Part shown: positions 17,072 to 25,372 of the stretch, in pieces | How positions within the stretch are numbered: position 1 is the first letter of the stretch | Layout: the number at the start of each line of letters is the position of its first letter | Assembly: GCA_023411375.1 (NCBI GenBank) | Contig: JAEYOW010000044.1 | Location: 1 to 64,000 of the forward strand | Direction of reading: 5' to 3' | Source of the DNA: Bacillota bacterium | GTDB taxonomy: Bacteria > Bacillota > Clostridia > Christensenellales > Aristaeellaceae | Length of the DNA: 64,000 nt | Program-made: the position numbers and the translations under genes | The notes under the pieces: generated by a model | What the model was told of the DNA's origin: nothing | The model's database searches: none | The model's input: only the letters and a program-made list of their open reading frames with translations

Positions 17072-18370
17072 ATGAAACAATTTGTCAAATGCTCTTTCAA
17101 TATTTTAATTAAAAATTGGCCAACGCTTTTGGCCTTTGATATGGTGTACAAGGCGTTCAGCTACTCGATTCTTTACTCTGTAATAAGTGATTTGTTATCC
17201 CTGATCTTAAAAACCGGAGGAGTATCCTATTTATCGTCTGAAAACCTATCCGCACTTTTACACAACCCAATTTCGGTATTGCTGTGCCTGTGTCTGATTT
17301 TTATAACGATGCTTTCCGCATTTTTTGAAACAGTGGCACTTTATGTCTACTGCGAAGCCGGATGGCAGCAGCAACATATTTCCATTGCGGGGCTGCTGAA
17401 GAAAACAATGTTGCATTGCAAAAAACTATTTCATATACAAAATCTATTGTTGTTTTTGGGTTTTATCCTGTCCACCATTCTGACCATTCTGCCATTTTCA
17501 CCGTATGTGCTGCAGTGGCTTAGTATTCCTGAGTTTATTATGTATTTTGTGAAACAGAATACCTTGCTGTTTTCCGTTTTTCTTGTTGTCTCGGTCATTG
17601 CAAATCTGATCTGCTTTCTATTTTTGTTTTTCCTGCCTAACACGTTATTTCAAAATCAGTCCATGATAGCTGCATGGAAAAATGGATTTCATCTGCTAAA
17701 AAAGCGAAAGTTCATAACACTATTTCGCATTGCCGCGGCTTTTGTCATTTTCGGACTCGTTATGCTCTTCATTTCGAGTGTTATATTCATTGGATTGGTT
17801 TATTTTACGAAGCTTACCGAATCCCCACTCAAAGTGGTAGAAACCTTTATGGTTTACTTTTATCGGGCGGTGTCGGCTGTCGTATTTATCATCAGTTCCC
17901 TTTCCGCTACATGGCTGTTTTCCCTGCTGATTACGCTGTTCCATCAATATAGAGGGGATAATCGACCCTCTGCCACCGCAGGAAACAAAGCGGGGATACG
18001 GTATCACTTCAAGCTAGCCGGAGTGATTATGCTGACGATAGCGGCGATACTCATGTTTTGTGAGACCGAATTGGGCGTAGCCTTTATGGATGCAACCTAT
18101 GTAAGGCCGCAAGTTGTCGCCCACCGCGGATCAACCAAATTTGCGCCGGAGAATACCATGGCTGCACTGGAGAAAGCAATTTCAACAGGAATTGATATGG
18201 TGGAAATCGATGTGCATCAACTCAAGGATGGGCACCTCATTTTGTTGCATGACAACAGCTTTGGCCACACCACAGGCCATCCCTACAAACAATTCGGGCT
18301 CCTTCCCTCTGCCTGTCAAGACTGGGGTTGTGCCGCCTCTTGCGCCCAGGCCCACCACGCTACTTCCTGA
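17072..18370 (+). pseudogene. Membrane-domain glycerophosphodiester phosphodiesterase, 3' truncated
   Basis: The first about 340 residues form the multi-spanning membrane domain found before GDPD domains in Firmicutes, with six or seven hydrophobic segments. The catalytic GDPD domain then begins normally (VVAHRGSTKFAPENT, IDMVEIDVH, HDNSFGHTTG) but loses similarity after TTG at about 18276-18290, roughly a quarter of the way in. The rest (HPYKQFGLLPSACQDWGCA) has no GDPD character. The His-Arg, Glu-Asp and His residues of the first half of the active site are present, but the barrel is incomplete, so it is unlikely to work. The ATG at 17072 has GAGGTG upstream. The truncation coincides with a shift from AT-rich to GC-rich sequence. 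Confidence 0.75.
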
Positions 18371-19535
18371 ACTTCACGTTTACGCCGTTTACCTCCACAT
18401 CCCCATCCGCAAGCACCATGATATAGCAGCGCCCGTCGATCATGCGCGTCTCGATCAGATCGCTGTGCTCCGGATCAACCCGGATGGACACGCTGGGCGT
18501 GCTTACGACAAACTGTTTAGGGGCAACGATATTTACGGCGGGAATTTCCGCGAAGCTTCCAAAGGTTTCGCCATACCGCTCCTCAAACGCGGCCGTGCGC
18601 TCCTGCGATACGCCGCAGCCCTCAAGCACTTCCTTGACGTTCTGCTTTGTCAGGCGAAGCGGCTCCGCCGTCCTGTCGGCCTTCTGCTCCTGAAGCATGC
18701 CGCGCACGGTTTCATGAACGGCCTGAACTACGTCCAGACTGCATTCCTCCGCCAGCGCCTCCTCAAGGATGTACTGGAAAGTCTCCTTCTGCTCGTCCGC
18801 CGGCATGGGCCGCTCGACGCCGAATACGCCCTGAATAAAGTCGTCGTGCATATCCGCGCTGTCACGGGTGTAATAGATCGCGCGGTAAATGTTCGCGCTG
18901 CGCTCCTCAAACGCGGGAAAGAGGAACCCCAGCTCCGGCGCGGCGACAACCCAGTCCGACAGGCGGCTGTGGAACTCGCTTTCCGCCGCGTAATAGCTAA
19001 GCGCAGGCTTCGTCTGCTTGACGGGGCATACGCTGCATACAATGTATTGAAACACGCCGGTGGATTGCTCGTGATCCGTTTCGCCGTTCTGGTCCCGGTG
19101 GGGCACGTCATAGCCGTCGTGCATCAGCAAAATCAGATGGTTGCTGGCCGACTGCTGCTCCGTAACGGACTGGGCCTGTGCAACGCATGAGGACTGGATA
19201 TAGGTAATGACCCGCTGATAAAAAGCCTCCACGGCATCCTCGTCCGTGAGGGCGCTTTCGCGCAGCGCGGTAAGCAGCCGGTGCTCCTCCCCATCCATGG
19301 CCTGCGCGGCGGAAAACTCGATTTCCCGCTGGTTCTGCCCCGGCGTCCCGGAAAGGGTCCGCTTGAAAATCGCCATATACTTCTCGTTTTCTTCCTGCGG
19401 CAAATGAAAAACCGGCTGTGCAAATGTCGAGATCACGTGTCCGTCACCGCCCACATAGCAGCCGCGAATCACCGTGGGGTTGCGGCGGTCGGGATTCAAT
19501 CTGCGTTTGATTTCAGACAGGTCGCGTTGATTCAT
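18360..19535 (-). CDS. DUF4317 domain protein
   Basis: This 391-residue soluble protein matches the DUF4317 family of Firmicutes along its length. Recognisable blocks are the N-terminal MNQRDLSEIKRRLNPDR, GCYVGGDGHVIS, EHRLLTALRESAL, the PELGFLFPAF-RSANIY block, and the C-terminal VEVNGVNVKF. The function of the family is not known. No signal peptide or membrane segment is present. The ATG at 19535 has GAGGTGAG 7-8 nt upstream, so the 19 extra residues of the longer frame are not used. It is transcribed divergently from the IbrA-IbrB pair across about 175 bp and ends next to the truncated GDPD. Confidence 0.85.
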   Translation of the reverse strand: MNQRDLSEIKRRLNPDRRNPTVIRGCYVGGDGHVISTFAQPVFHLPQEENEKYMAIFKRTLSGTPGQNQREIEFSAAQAMDGEEHRLLTALRESALTDEDAVEAFYQRVITYIQSSCVAQAQSVTEQQSASNHLILLMHDGYDVPHRDQNGETDHEQSTGVFQYIVCSVCPVKQTKPALSYYAAESEFHSRLSDWVVAAPELGFLFPAFEERSANIYRAIYYTRDSADMHDDFIQGVFGVERPMPADEQKETFQYILEEALAEECSLDVVQAVHETVRGMLQEQKADRTAEPLRLTKQNVKEVLEGCGVSQERTAAFEERYGETFGSFAEIPAVNIVAPKQFVVSTPSVSIRVDPEHSDLIETRMIDGRCYIMVLADGDVEVNGVNVKFRK

Positions 19536-19623
19536 GGTCTGGCTCACCTCGATAAAGGTTGGTTCGGCAATAGCCGCCTCGTATTCTATCACAGGTTTTG
19601 AAAATTTGCCAATGAGCCCTCGT

Positions 19624-19652
19624 TTGAAATCATGGCACTTTTATGTTATAAT
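19624..19652 (+). promoter_or_regulatory. Promoter of the IbrA-IbrB pair
   Basis: TTGAAA (19624-19629) and TATAAT (19647-19652) are separated by exactly 17 nt, about 58 nt upstream of the IbrA-like start. This is a strong vegetative-type promoter. Confidence 0.7.
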
Positions 19653-19710
19653 TTGGAAGAATATTTGTTTCTCAACCTGTTCTTCAATACCAAAGACGAA
19701 GGGATTTCAT

Positions 19711-21042
19711 ATGATACGTGAGTATATCGACGCTGACGTGTACAGCGCTTTTCAGGAGCGCCTCCGGTTTTTGTTCGAAGAATTCGAAAATATCTATGTC
19801 TCCTTTTCCGGCGGAAAGGATAGCGGGCTTTTGCTCAACCTGACGCTTGATTTTCAGCGCAGGTACTATCCCAATACGCACATCGGCGTGTTTCATCAGG
19901 ATTTTGAGGCGCAGTACAGCGTGACGACCGAGTATATCGAAAGAACCTTCGAGCGTATCAGGGAAGATGTAGAGCCATATTGGGTATGCCTGCCGATGGC
20001 TACCCGCACCGCTATGAGCAACTATGAAATGTTCTGGTATCCATGGGACGACACCCGCCGGGAGGCTTGGGTCCGTCCCATGCCCGATCACGATTATGTG
20101 ATCAACCTTGCGAACAATCCAATGACCACTTACCGTTACCGCATGCATCAGGAGGACCTGGCCCGGCAGTTCGGGCGCTGGTACCGCCTGTCGCACGGCA
20201 ACAAAAAGACCGTCTGCCTGCTGGGCATCCGCGCGGGCGAATCCCTGCAGCGCTACAGCGGCTTTCTCAACCGAAAATACGGCTATCACAACACCTGTTG
20301 GATCAGCCGCCAGTTTAAGGACGTCTGGTGCGCCTCGCCGCTTTACGACTGGTCGCTTGAGGACGTCTGGCACGCCAACGCCCTTTTCGGCTACGATTAC
20401 AACCGTCTCTACGACCTGTACTACATGGCGGGGCTCAAGCCCTCCCAGATGCGCGTCGCCTCCCCGTTCAATGATTTTTCAAAGGAAAGCCTGAACCTCT
20501 ACCGGGTGATCGACCCGGAGATCTGGGTTAAGCTGGTTGGCAGAGTCCGCGGCGCCAATTTTACCGCCATCTACGGCAGAACCAAGGTCATGGGCTACCG
20601 CAGCGTAACCCTTCCTCAGGGGCACACATGGGAATCCTACACCCGTTTTCTGCTGGATACGCTGCCTGCGCGCGTGCGAAACAATTATGTCAAAAAGTTC
20701 AAAACCTCCATCGAGTTTTGGCATCACACCGGCGGCGGGCTGGATGAGGAGACAATTCGCGAGCTGGAGGCGCATGGTTACCGCATCCGGCGCAACGGCG
20801 TATCCAACTATACGCTCAACAAAAAGGCCCGGGTCGTATTTCTGGGAAAAATTCCGGACCATACGGACGATATTAAGTCCACCAAGGATGTGCCTAGCTG
20901 GAAGCGCATGTGCTACTGCATCCTGAAAAACGACCATCTTTGCCGCTTCATGGGATTTGGCCTTACGCGCGAGCAGCAGCGGCGCGTGGAGGCCATCAAG
21001 CGCGAATACGGAAACCTGGAGGATATCTACCATGACGTTTAA
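19711..21042 (+). CDS. IbrA-like PAPS-reductase-family protein (DUF3440)
   Basis: This 443-residue protein has an N-terminal PP-loop domain of the phosphoadenosine-phosphosulfate reductase superfamily. The ATP pyrophosphatase motif SFSGGKDS is at residues 31-38. The C-terminal part is of the DUF3440 type found in IbrA proteins (about 200-440). The family was named in E. coli for regulators of immunoglobulin-binding proteins, but its biochemical role is unknown. DndC, the PP-loop enzyme of DNA phosphorothioation, is a distant relative. The start is the ATG at 19711; the frame is open for another 59 codons upstream, but those would overlap the divergent promoter. The next gene overlaps its stop by 11 nt, indicating translational coupling with the ParB-like partner. 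Confidence 0.82.
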   Translation: MIREYIDADVYSAFQERLRFLFEEFENIYVSFSGGKDSGLLLNLTLDFQRRYYPNTHIGVFHQDFEAQYSVTTEYIERTFERIREDVEPYWVCLPMATRTAMSNYEMFWYPWDDTRREAWVRPMPDHDYVINLANNPMTTYRYRMHQEDLARQFGRWYRLSHGNKKTVCLLGIRAGESLQRYSGFLNRKYGYHNTCWISRQFKDVWCASPLYDWSLEDVWHANALFGYDYNRLYDLYYMAGLKPSQMRVASPFNDFSKESLNLYRVIDPEIWVKLVGRVRGANFTAIYGRTKVMGYRSVTLPQGHTWESYTRFLLDTLPARVRNNYVKKFKTSIEFWHHTGGGLDEETIRELEAHGYRIRRNGVSNYTLNKKARVVFLGKIPDHTDDIKSTKDVPSWKRMCYCILKNDHLCRFMGFGLTREQQRRVEAIKREYGNLEDIYHDV

Positions 21043-21607
21043 AAGCCCGGTCTACAGCATCATTCCCGTCCCCATTGAAAAAATCAAGCCCAACACCTAC
21101 AACCCAAACGCCGTCGCCCCGCCGGAAATGCGCCTGCTGTATGAAAGCATCAAGGCGGACGGGTATACCATGCCCATCGTTTGCTATTATGACAGGGAGT
21201 CCGACCTATACATCATCGTGGACGGCTTTCACCGCTACCGGGTGATGCTGGAGTGCGACGACATCCGCGAGCGGGAGGGCGGTATTCTGCCGGTTTCCGT
21301 GATCAACAAGCCGCTTGACCAGCGCATGGCCAGCACCATCCGCCACAACCGCGCCCGGGGCTCGCACAATGTGGACCTCATGAGCAACATCGTCCGGGAC
21401 CTTCATGAAATCGGGCGTTCCGACGCGTGGATTGCAAAAAACCTCGGCATGGACAGGGATGAAATACTGCGCTTGAAGCAGGTTACAGGTTTGGCCGCAC
21501 TTTTTAAGGATGTGGAATTCGGCCGCGCCTGGCTGCCCGTAGATGAGGAGCTTGAGGATGTTGAAGCTCACATGCCGCCGGGCCAGGCAGCGGACGCCGG
21601 CCTGTAA
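21032..21607 (+). CDS. IbrB-like ParB-fold protein
   Basis: This 191-residue protein has a ParB/Srx-type N-terminal domain: VPIEKIKPNTYNPN at about 13-26, KADGYTMPIV at about 41-50, and the VDGFHRYR box at 63-70. A helical region follows with an HTH-like segment (SDAWIAKNLGMDRDEILRL at about 131-149). It is the constant partner of IbrA, overlapping its 3' end, and the pair forms a two-gene operon. IbrB proteins are described as regulators, but the ParB fold can bind and hydrolyse CTP or ATP, so an enzymatic role in nucleic-acid modification is possible (inference). It is not a chromosome partition protein by context, as there is no ParA here. Confidence 0.82.
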   Translation: MTFKSPVYSIIPVPIEKIKPNTYNPNAVAPPEMRLLYESIKADGYTMPIVCYYDRESDLYIIVDGFHRYRVMLECDDIREREGGILPVSVINKPLDQRMASTIRHNRARGSHNVDLMSNIVRDLHEIGRSDAWIAKNLGMDRDEILRLKQVTGLAALFKDVEFGRAWLPVDEELEDVEAHMPPGQAADAGL

Positions 21608-21713
21608 AACCTGCCTTTCGGCCGCTTCCCCTTTCTTTTTCCATCCCGCCGCGTTGATAGCCTCCGCCTTGCGCGCATAGGATGATTTGTAAAGCGGAAA
21701 AGGGGGCGTTCAT

Positions 21714-22415
21714 ATGGCCGCGAGAAAAATCATCACACAAACAACGGGCGACCTGACCGGGGATGGTATTCCCGAAATCATCCGGCTGACGGGCTTTCAG
21801 GAGCCCGGCTCCATCGCGTGGCAGGGCATCCGGCTGCAAATACAGGACGGCGCATCCTGCCTGGAAACGCGCATCGCCTTGCCGGAGGATGCGGGCTACG
21901 ACCCCCGGCTGTTCGTGGGCAGCCTGACGGAAGCCGGCAGCCAGGACGTGCTGGTTTCCATCGCCTCCGGAGGCAGCGGCGGCTTGGGCTATTATACTAT
22001 TTACACCTTTACGGACGGGGCGTACAAGCTCATTTTCGACACGGAATCCTATAACGCTGCGTTTCCTTATATCGTCACTTACCTCGACCATTACGTCGTC
22101 CGGGCCGAAAGTCTGATGAACCGCACGGTTTACCTTATCGATCTTGCAGACCGGGACCCCGCGTATCTTAGCCAGATCTATCAAAGCGACGGCACGCTGA
22201 AAGCGCCGGTATCCGGCGGCGTCAATCCGCTGAGCGTTCTGCTGCCCGCCGATTTTGACGGCGACGGCGTGTACGAGCTACTTGCATACCAGCGGATTAC
22301 CGGGCTGTATAACGCGGACGGCCTAGGCGATTTCATCAATACCCTGTCCTGGGATGGGCGTGTGTTCGGTTTGTTTAATCAGACGGTGGGGATCTTTGGC
22401 ACTGAGGCGAAGTAG
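21714..22415 (+). CDS. FG-GAP/VCBS-like repeat protein, function unknown
   Basis: This protein of about 233 residues has two calcium-binding-like DxDxDG blades: TGDLTGDGIPEII near residue 11 and PADFDGDGVYELL near 181. Between them are short beta-rich stretches such as DVLVSIASGGSGGLGYY. This is the pattern of FG-GAP/VCBS repeats in beta-propellers. It has no signal peptide or membrane helix, so it is either cytoplasmic or exported by an unrecognised route. The ATG at 21714 lies 7 nt after GGGGG, with AAAAGGGG further upstream. It is a single gene following the IbrAB pair after about 105 bp and is followed by a structured intergenic region with a terminator. I cannot assign a pathway. Confidence 0.65.
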   Translation: MAARKIITQTTGDLTGDGIPEIIRLTGFQEPGSIAWQGIRLQIQDGASCLETRIALPEDAGYDPRLFVGSLTEAGSQDVLVSIASGGSGGLGYYTIYTFTDGAYKLIFDTESYNAAFPYIVTYLDHYVVRAESLMNRTVYLIDLADRDPAYLSQIYQSDGTLKAPVSGGVNPLSVLLPADFDGDGVYELLAYQRITGLYNADGLGDFINTLSWDGRVFGLFNQTVGIFGTEAK

Positions 22416-22455
22416 GCGTATAATTTTCAATGCAGAAAACCCCTTCTGATAGGTT

Positions 22456-22475
22456 TGGTGGGCCGCGGCCCACCA
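22456..22475. repeat. Perfect 20-nt GC-rich palindrome
   Basis: TGGTGGGCCGCGGCCCACCA reads the same on both strands with no spacer. It lies 40 nt after the FG-GAP-like gene and before its terminator. It could be a protein-binding site. Confidence 0.6.
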
Positions 22476-22490
22476 TGTGAAATCATGCTG

Positions 22491-22530
22491 AAACCCGGCG
22501 GCGGATATTGCATCCACCGCCGGGTTTTCT
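22491..22530 (+). terminator. Terminator after the FG-GAP-like gene
   Basis: AAACCCGGCGG (22491-22501) pairs with CCGCCGGGTTT (22517-22527), and the T run continues to TTTTCT. This is a stable Rho-independent hairpin. Confidence 0.8.
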
Positions 22531-22544
22531 TATCTTTAGGTTTT

Positions 22545-22664
22545 GGAACCATGCGAACATGGTTCCCCCTCGGTCAGCCGTCGTTTTCAGAACCGGCCGC
22601 ACAGCCTGCGAACCATTCCCCTGCGGGCGGGGAAACCCGTTCGCGGCTGTGGAATGGTTCTCGC
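22545..22664. other. Structured intergenic region with two further hairpins
   Basis: The 372 bp between 22416 and 22787 carries no gene. Besides the palindrome and terminator it has GGAACCATG/CATGGTTCC (22545-22566, loop CGAA). It also has a larger hairpin closed by GAACCATTCC (22610-22619) and GGAATGGTTC (22651-22660), with an inner GC-rich stem. The two hairpins share the GAACCAT core. It may be a leader RNA of the deacetylase gene. Confidence 0.45.
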
Positions 22665-22787
22665 ATCGGCAAGCGTCCGCTTTTAAGCCCTGCTGACATC
22701 CTTTATCTGTTTTATGATGATTTGTCATATGCATAAAAAACAATTTTACATACGTTACAATGCTGTAACCTGATAAGTAGGGAGGCC

Positions 22788-23978
22788 GTGCAGACTTTGA
22801 AGATTAAAGTGGTGACGCTGCTCATCCTGATGGTCGCGGCAATGGGAAGCAGCGCGATCGCCATTGGCGATTTGGGATATGGACAGGTGCGGGGCGAAGC
22901 CGCCGCGCTGCGAACGGGGCCATCCGCCCGCGCAGCGGAGGCGGGCCGGCCGTCGGACGGCGCTTATGTACAGCTGCTTGGCAAGGTCGGCAGATGGTAT
23001 TTCACACGCTCGCCCGATCAGCTAACGGGATGGCTAAACGCGCAAAACGTTGATTCAAAAAACGAAATCCGCTCCTTTTACGGAGTTATCCGAACGGAAC
23101 AGGAGGGCGCGCTTTTCGACGTTCTGCCAGACGGCACGGGCGACCCGCTTGGACTAATTCCCAACGGAGCGCATGTCAAGCTTTTAGGCGGGCGCGACGG
23201 GCGCTACCGCGTCCGCTTTGGCAAGCTGGAAGGCTATGTGGACCAAGGGTCGGTTTTTCCGGCGGATGGAGCGGAGCCGGATGCGGACGCCCTTTCACCC
23301 AAAGCGCTGCTGCCTGTCAAGCCGGTTCGCAAAATTGATCCGGAACGGCCGATGATCGCTTTGACGTTTGACGACGGCCCCAGCCCCGTCACCCTGGACG
23401 TGCTGGATGTGCTTGGGGAGCACGGCGCGGTCGGCACCTTTTTTATGGTCGGCAACCGGGTCGGGCGTCACGCCGCCATTGTTGGCAAGGTGGCGGAACA
23501 GGGCAGCGAAATTGGCATGCATACCTGGAACCACCGCGAACTTCACCGGCTTAGCGCCCCGCAAATTAGGGATTCGCTTCAAAAAAACAGCAACGCAATC
23601 GAGGCGATCAGCGGTGTAAGGCCGCGCCTGCTGCGTCCGCCCTATGGCACCGTCACCGGAGCGGTGCGGAGCGTATGCAAGGAAATGGATATTGTGATCG
23701 CCAATTGGGACGTGGATACGGAGGACTGGCGAAACCACAACACGCAGAAAATCATCGAAAACATTCTGACAAACGCTTCGGACGGCTCCATCATCCTGAC
23801 GCACGACCTGTACGCGCAAACGGTAGAGGCGATGAAAACCGTCGTACCGGAGCTGCTCAACCGCGGGTATCAGCTGGTTACCGTATCGGAATTGCTTGAG
23901 CACCGGGCCGGCGGCGGAATGGCCGGGTCGGTTTACCGCAGCGGGCGGCAACCCGCGCGCACGCAGGGGAGCAACTGA
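22788..23978 (+). CDS. Secreted polysaccharide deacetylase with SH3-like N-terminal region
   Basis: This protein of about 396 residues has a signal peptide (hydrophobic LLILMVAAMGSSAIAIG), two SH3-like modules (about 30-170) and a NodB carbohydrate esterase 4 domain (about 190-375). The CE4 motifs are complete: TFDDGPSP (catalytic Asp and metal Asp), HTWNH (metal His pair), LRPPYG, and TNASDGSIILTHD near the C-terminus. It would N-deacetylate peptidoglycan or another surface glycan, often giving lysozyme resistance. The GTG at 22788 is only 2 nt after GGGAGG. The TTG at 22797 has a more usual spacing and may be the real start. It is monocistronic and preceded by a structured intergenic region. 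Confidence 0.85.
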   Translation: MQTLKIKVVTLLILMVAAMGSSAIAIGDLGYGQVRGEAAALRTGPSARAAEAGRPSDGAYVQLLGKVGRWYFTRSPDQLTGWLNAQNVDSKNEIRSFYGVIRTEQEGALFDVLPDGTGDPLGLIPNGAHVKLLGGRDGRYRVRFGKLEGYVDQGSVFPADGAEPDADALSPKALLPVKPVRKIDPERPMIALTFDDGPSPVTLDVLDVLGEHGAVGTFFMVGNRVGRHAAIVGKVAEQGSEIGMHTWNHRELHRLSAPQIRDSLQKNSNAIEAISGVRPRLLRPPYGTVTGAVRSVCKEMDIVIANWDVDTEDWRNHNTQKIIENILTNASDGSIILTHDLYAQTVEAMKTVVPELLNRGYQLVTVSELLEHRAGGGMAGSVYRSGRQPARTQGSN

Positions 23979-24594
23979 CGGGTTTAACCTTTCGATCCAG
24001 GTCCAATGTTCTGTGACCGCGCCGTTTGGCAGATCGGAATTGGTTTCTTGGATTGCGGCAAGGCAACACAGGCAAGCATATCCTTTGCTTCGTTTGCAAC
24101 ATCTACTTGGTGAAAACAAAATAGGCTGGGTTCAGCAGGGCCAGACTTGCGTGATTTGGGATTGGCGGCTCTATCAAGGAAAAGCAACGCCCATGCTGGT
24201 CGTATTGTACGACAGAATTGTTCAAATCCAGGGCGTTTATGATTACGGCATTTCTCCGCAATTGCTGTTGATAGACGTTATGCCTTTTTATTAATGGGCC
24301 AGATTATGTAGAATGTGCTTGAGCGCATGCGTTTGACGCCGACCTGAGCATTGAGCAAAATAACGCTCATACAGCTGAAAGCGCGTCAGATGGAAGGATT
24401 TAGAAGTCAGAATAAGCACGGCTCTCCAGCCTGCGTGGACGCAGAGCGGAGCTCGCGCGGGAGCTGTGCGCGAGGGACGCGACGCTGACGGATATGGTCG
24501 GAAGCTGTAGATTGTGCTAAAAAGCGAAGAAAACACGAGAAATAATTGAAAATAGCTTAAAATAGCGATTGGTTTTTCTATGCCGCCTTTAAAT
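23979..24594. other. Intergenic region with no supported gene
   Basis: About 600 bp separate the deacetylase from the hsp20 promoter. A plus-strand frame runs from about 23990 to 24294, overlapping the end of the deacetylase, but it has no ribosome binding site or family similarity that I can see. The part near 24330-24520 is again GC-rich and has no convincing reading frame on either strand. It may hold a decayed gene. Confidence 0.4.
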
Positions 24595-24660
24595 TAGACC
24601 TTCTTTGATCATATTTCTCGCTTATTAGATATTGACTTTCTTTGACCTTTATACTATACT
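24595..24660 (+). promoter_or_regulatory. hsp20 promoter with two CtsR-type operators
   Basis: A vegetative promoter TTGACT (24632-24637), 17-nt spacer, TATACT (24655-24660) drives hsp20. The reverse complement of 24632-24647 reads GGTCAAAGAAAGTCAA, which is the CtsR heptad direct repeat (GGTCAAA-N3-GGTCAAA type) and overlaps the -35 element. A second, weaker copy (GATCAAAGAAGGTCTAA on the reverse strand) lies at 24594-24610. Repression by CtsR and heat release are therefore predicted. Confidence 0.8.
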
Positions 24661-24789
24661 AAGACCGTGGTTGAGAGGTGAGCGCCTCCGGGGAACCTTC
24701 CCCGACCGTCAGCCGCCGCCCAGCTGCAACCACTCAATCAAACCATTCACTGAATGCGGTATGACCGCAATTTTGAAGGAGGATGTCTT
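24661..24789 (+). other. Structured hsp20 5' leader
   Basis: The leader of about 125 nt can fold. GTGGTTG (24667-24673) pairs with CAACCAC (24727-24733), enclosing CGGGGAA/TTCCCCG (24689-24704). TGCGGT/ACCGCA forms a small hairpin at 24755-24769 just before the GGAGG site. A CCTCC at 24685-24689 is complementary to the ribosome binding site. An RNA-thermometer role is possible but unproven. Confidence 0.4.
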
Positions 24790-25245
24790 ATGTATACGCT
24801 GGTTCCTTTCCGTCGCGCCATGACCAATGGGTTCCCCACCCTGTTTAACGACCATTTCATGCGTGAGTTCTTCAATGTGGACGATATGCCCGAAATGCGG
24901 GTGGACGTTCGTGAGAAGGACGGCTCTTACCTGCTGGAGGCCGATCTTCCCGGCGTCAGCAAGGAAAACATCAGCTTGAGCGTTGACGAGGGCGTTTTGA
25001 CCATCAGCGCCGACCTTAACAGCGAGAAGAAGGAAGAGAAAAACGGCTACGTATGCAGCGAGCGCCGCTGCGGCCATGTGGAGCGCAGCTTCAACCTGGA
25101 AGGGATTGACGTAAGCGGCATCAAGGCGGATTACCGAAACGGCGTGCTGCTGGTCAGCATGCCCAAGGAAAAGGCCGAGGAGAAGAAGGGCGCGATGAAG
25201 ATCGCCATTGGCGACGAGCCCCAGAAGCTTTCCGACGGCGAATAA
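24790..25245 (+). CDS. Hsp20/alpha-crystallin small heat-shock protein
   Basis: This 151-residue ATP-independent chaperone binds unfolding proteins during stress. A short N-terminal arm is followed by the alpha-crystallin domain (about 35-130), with MRVDVREKDGSYLLEADLPG at its start and the DYRNGVLLVSMPK block near its end; the LPGV and GVL motifs are typical. The C-terminal tail contains a single IAIG, a variant of the IxI dimer-contact motif. The ATG at 24790 follows GAAGGAGGATGTCTT, so the 12 codons upstream are not used. It is monocistronic, with a CtsR-type promoter in front and a bidirectional terminator behind. Confidence 0.93.
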   Translation: MYTLVPFRRAMTNGFPTLFNDHFMREFFNVDDMPEMRVDVREKDGSYLLEADLPGVSKENISLSVDEGVLTISADLNSEKKEEKNGYVCSERRCGHVERSFNLEGIDVSGIKADYRNGVLLVSMPKEKAEEKKGAMKIAIGDEPQKLSDGE

Positions 25246-25254
25246 CCTTCATCA

Positions 25255-25297
25255 GATAAAAGCAGCGCGCGGACGAAATCCGCGCGCTGCTTTTATC
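25255..25297. terminator. Bidirectional terminator between hsp20 and the sugar ABC operon
   Basis: A perfect 19-bp inverted repeat (25255-25273 with 25279-25297) has a 5-nt loop and A- and T-rich ends, serving both converging transcripts. Confidence 0.9.
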
Positions 25298-25372
25298 TGC
25301 AAGTCATCTTTCCACCTATCGTAAACACGGCACACCAGATATTTCATCCGGGGCGGCCGGACAGCTTTCAAC

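Noticed and set aside
18290..18359. Insertion sequence end at the composition change
   Set aside because: No terminal inverted repeat, target duplication or transposase remnant could be recognised in the 70 bp between the truncated GDPD and the DUF4317 stop.
21032..21607. Chromosome partition ParB
   Set aside because: Although it has the ParB fold, there is no ParA partner. Its overlap with an IbrA-like gene and its short length identify it as IbrB-like.
23896..24294. Plus-strand frame after the deacetylase
   Set aside because: It begins inside the deacetylase gene, has no ribosome binding site and shows no recognisable domain. A decayed gene cannot be excluded.
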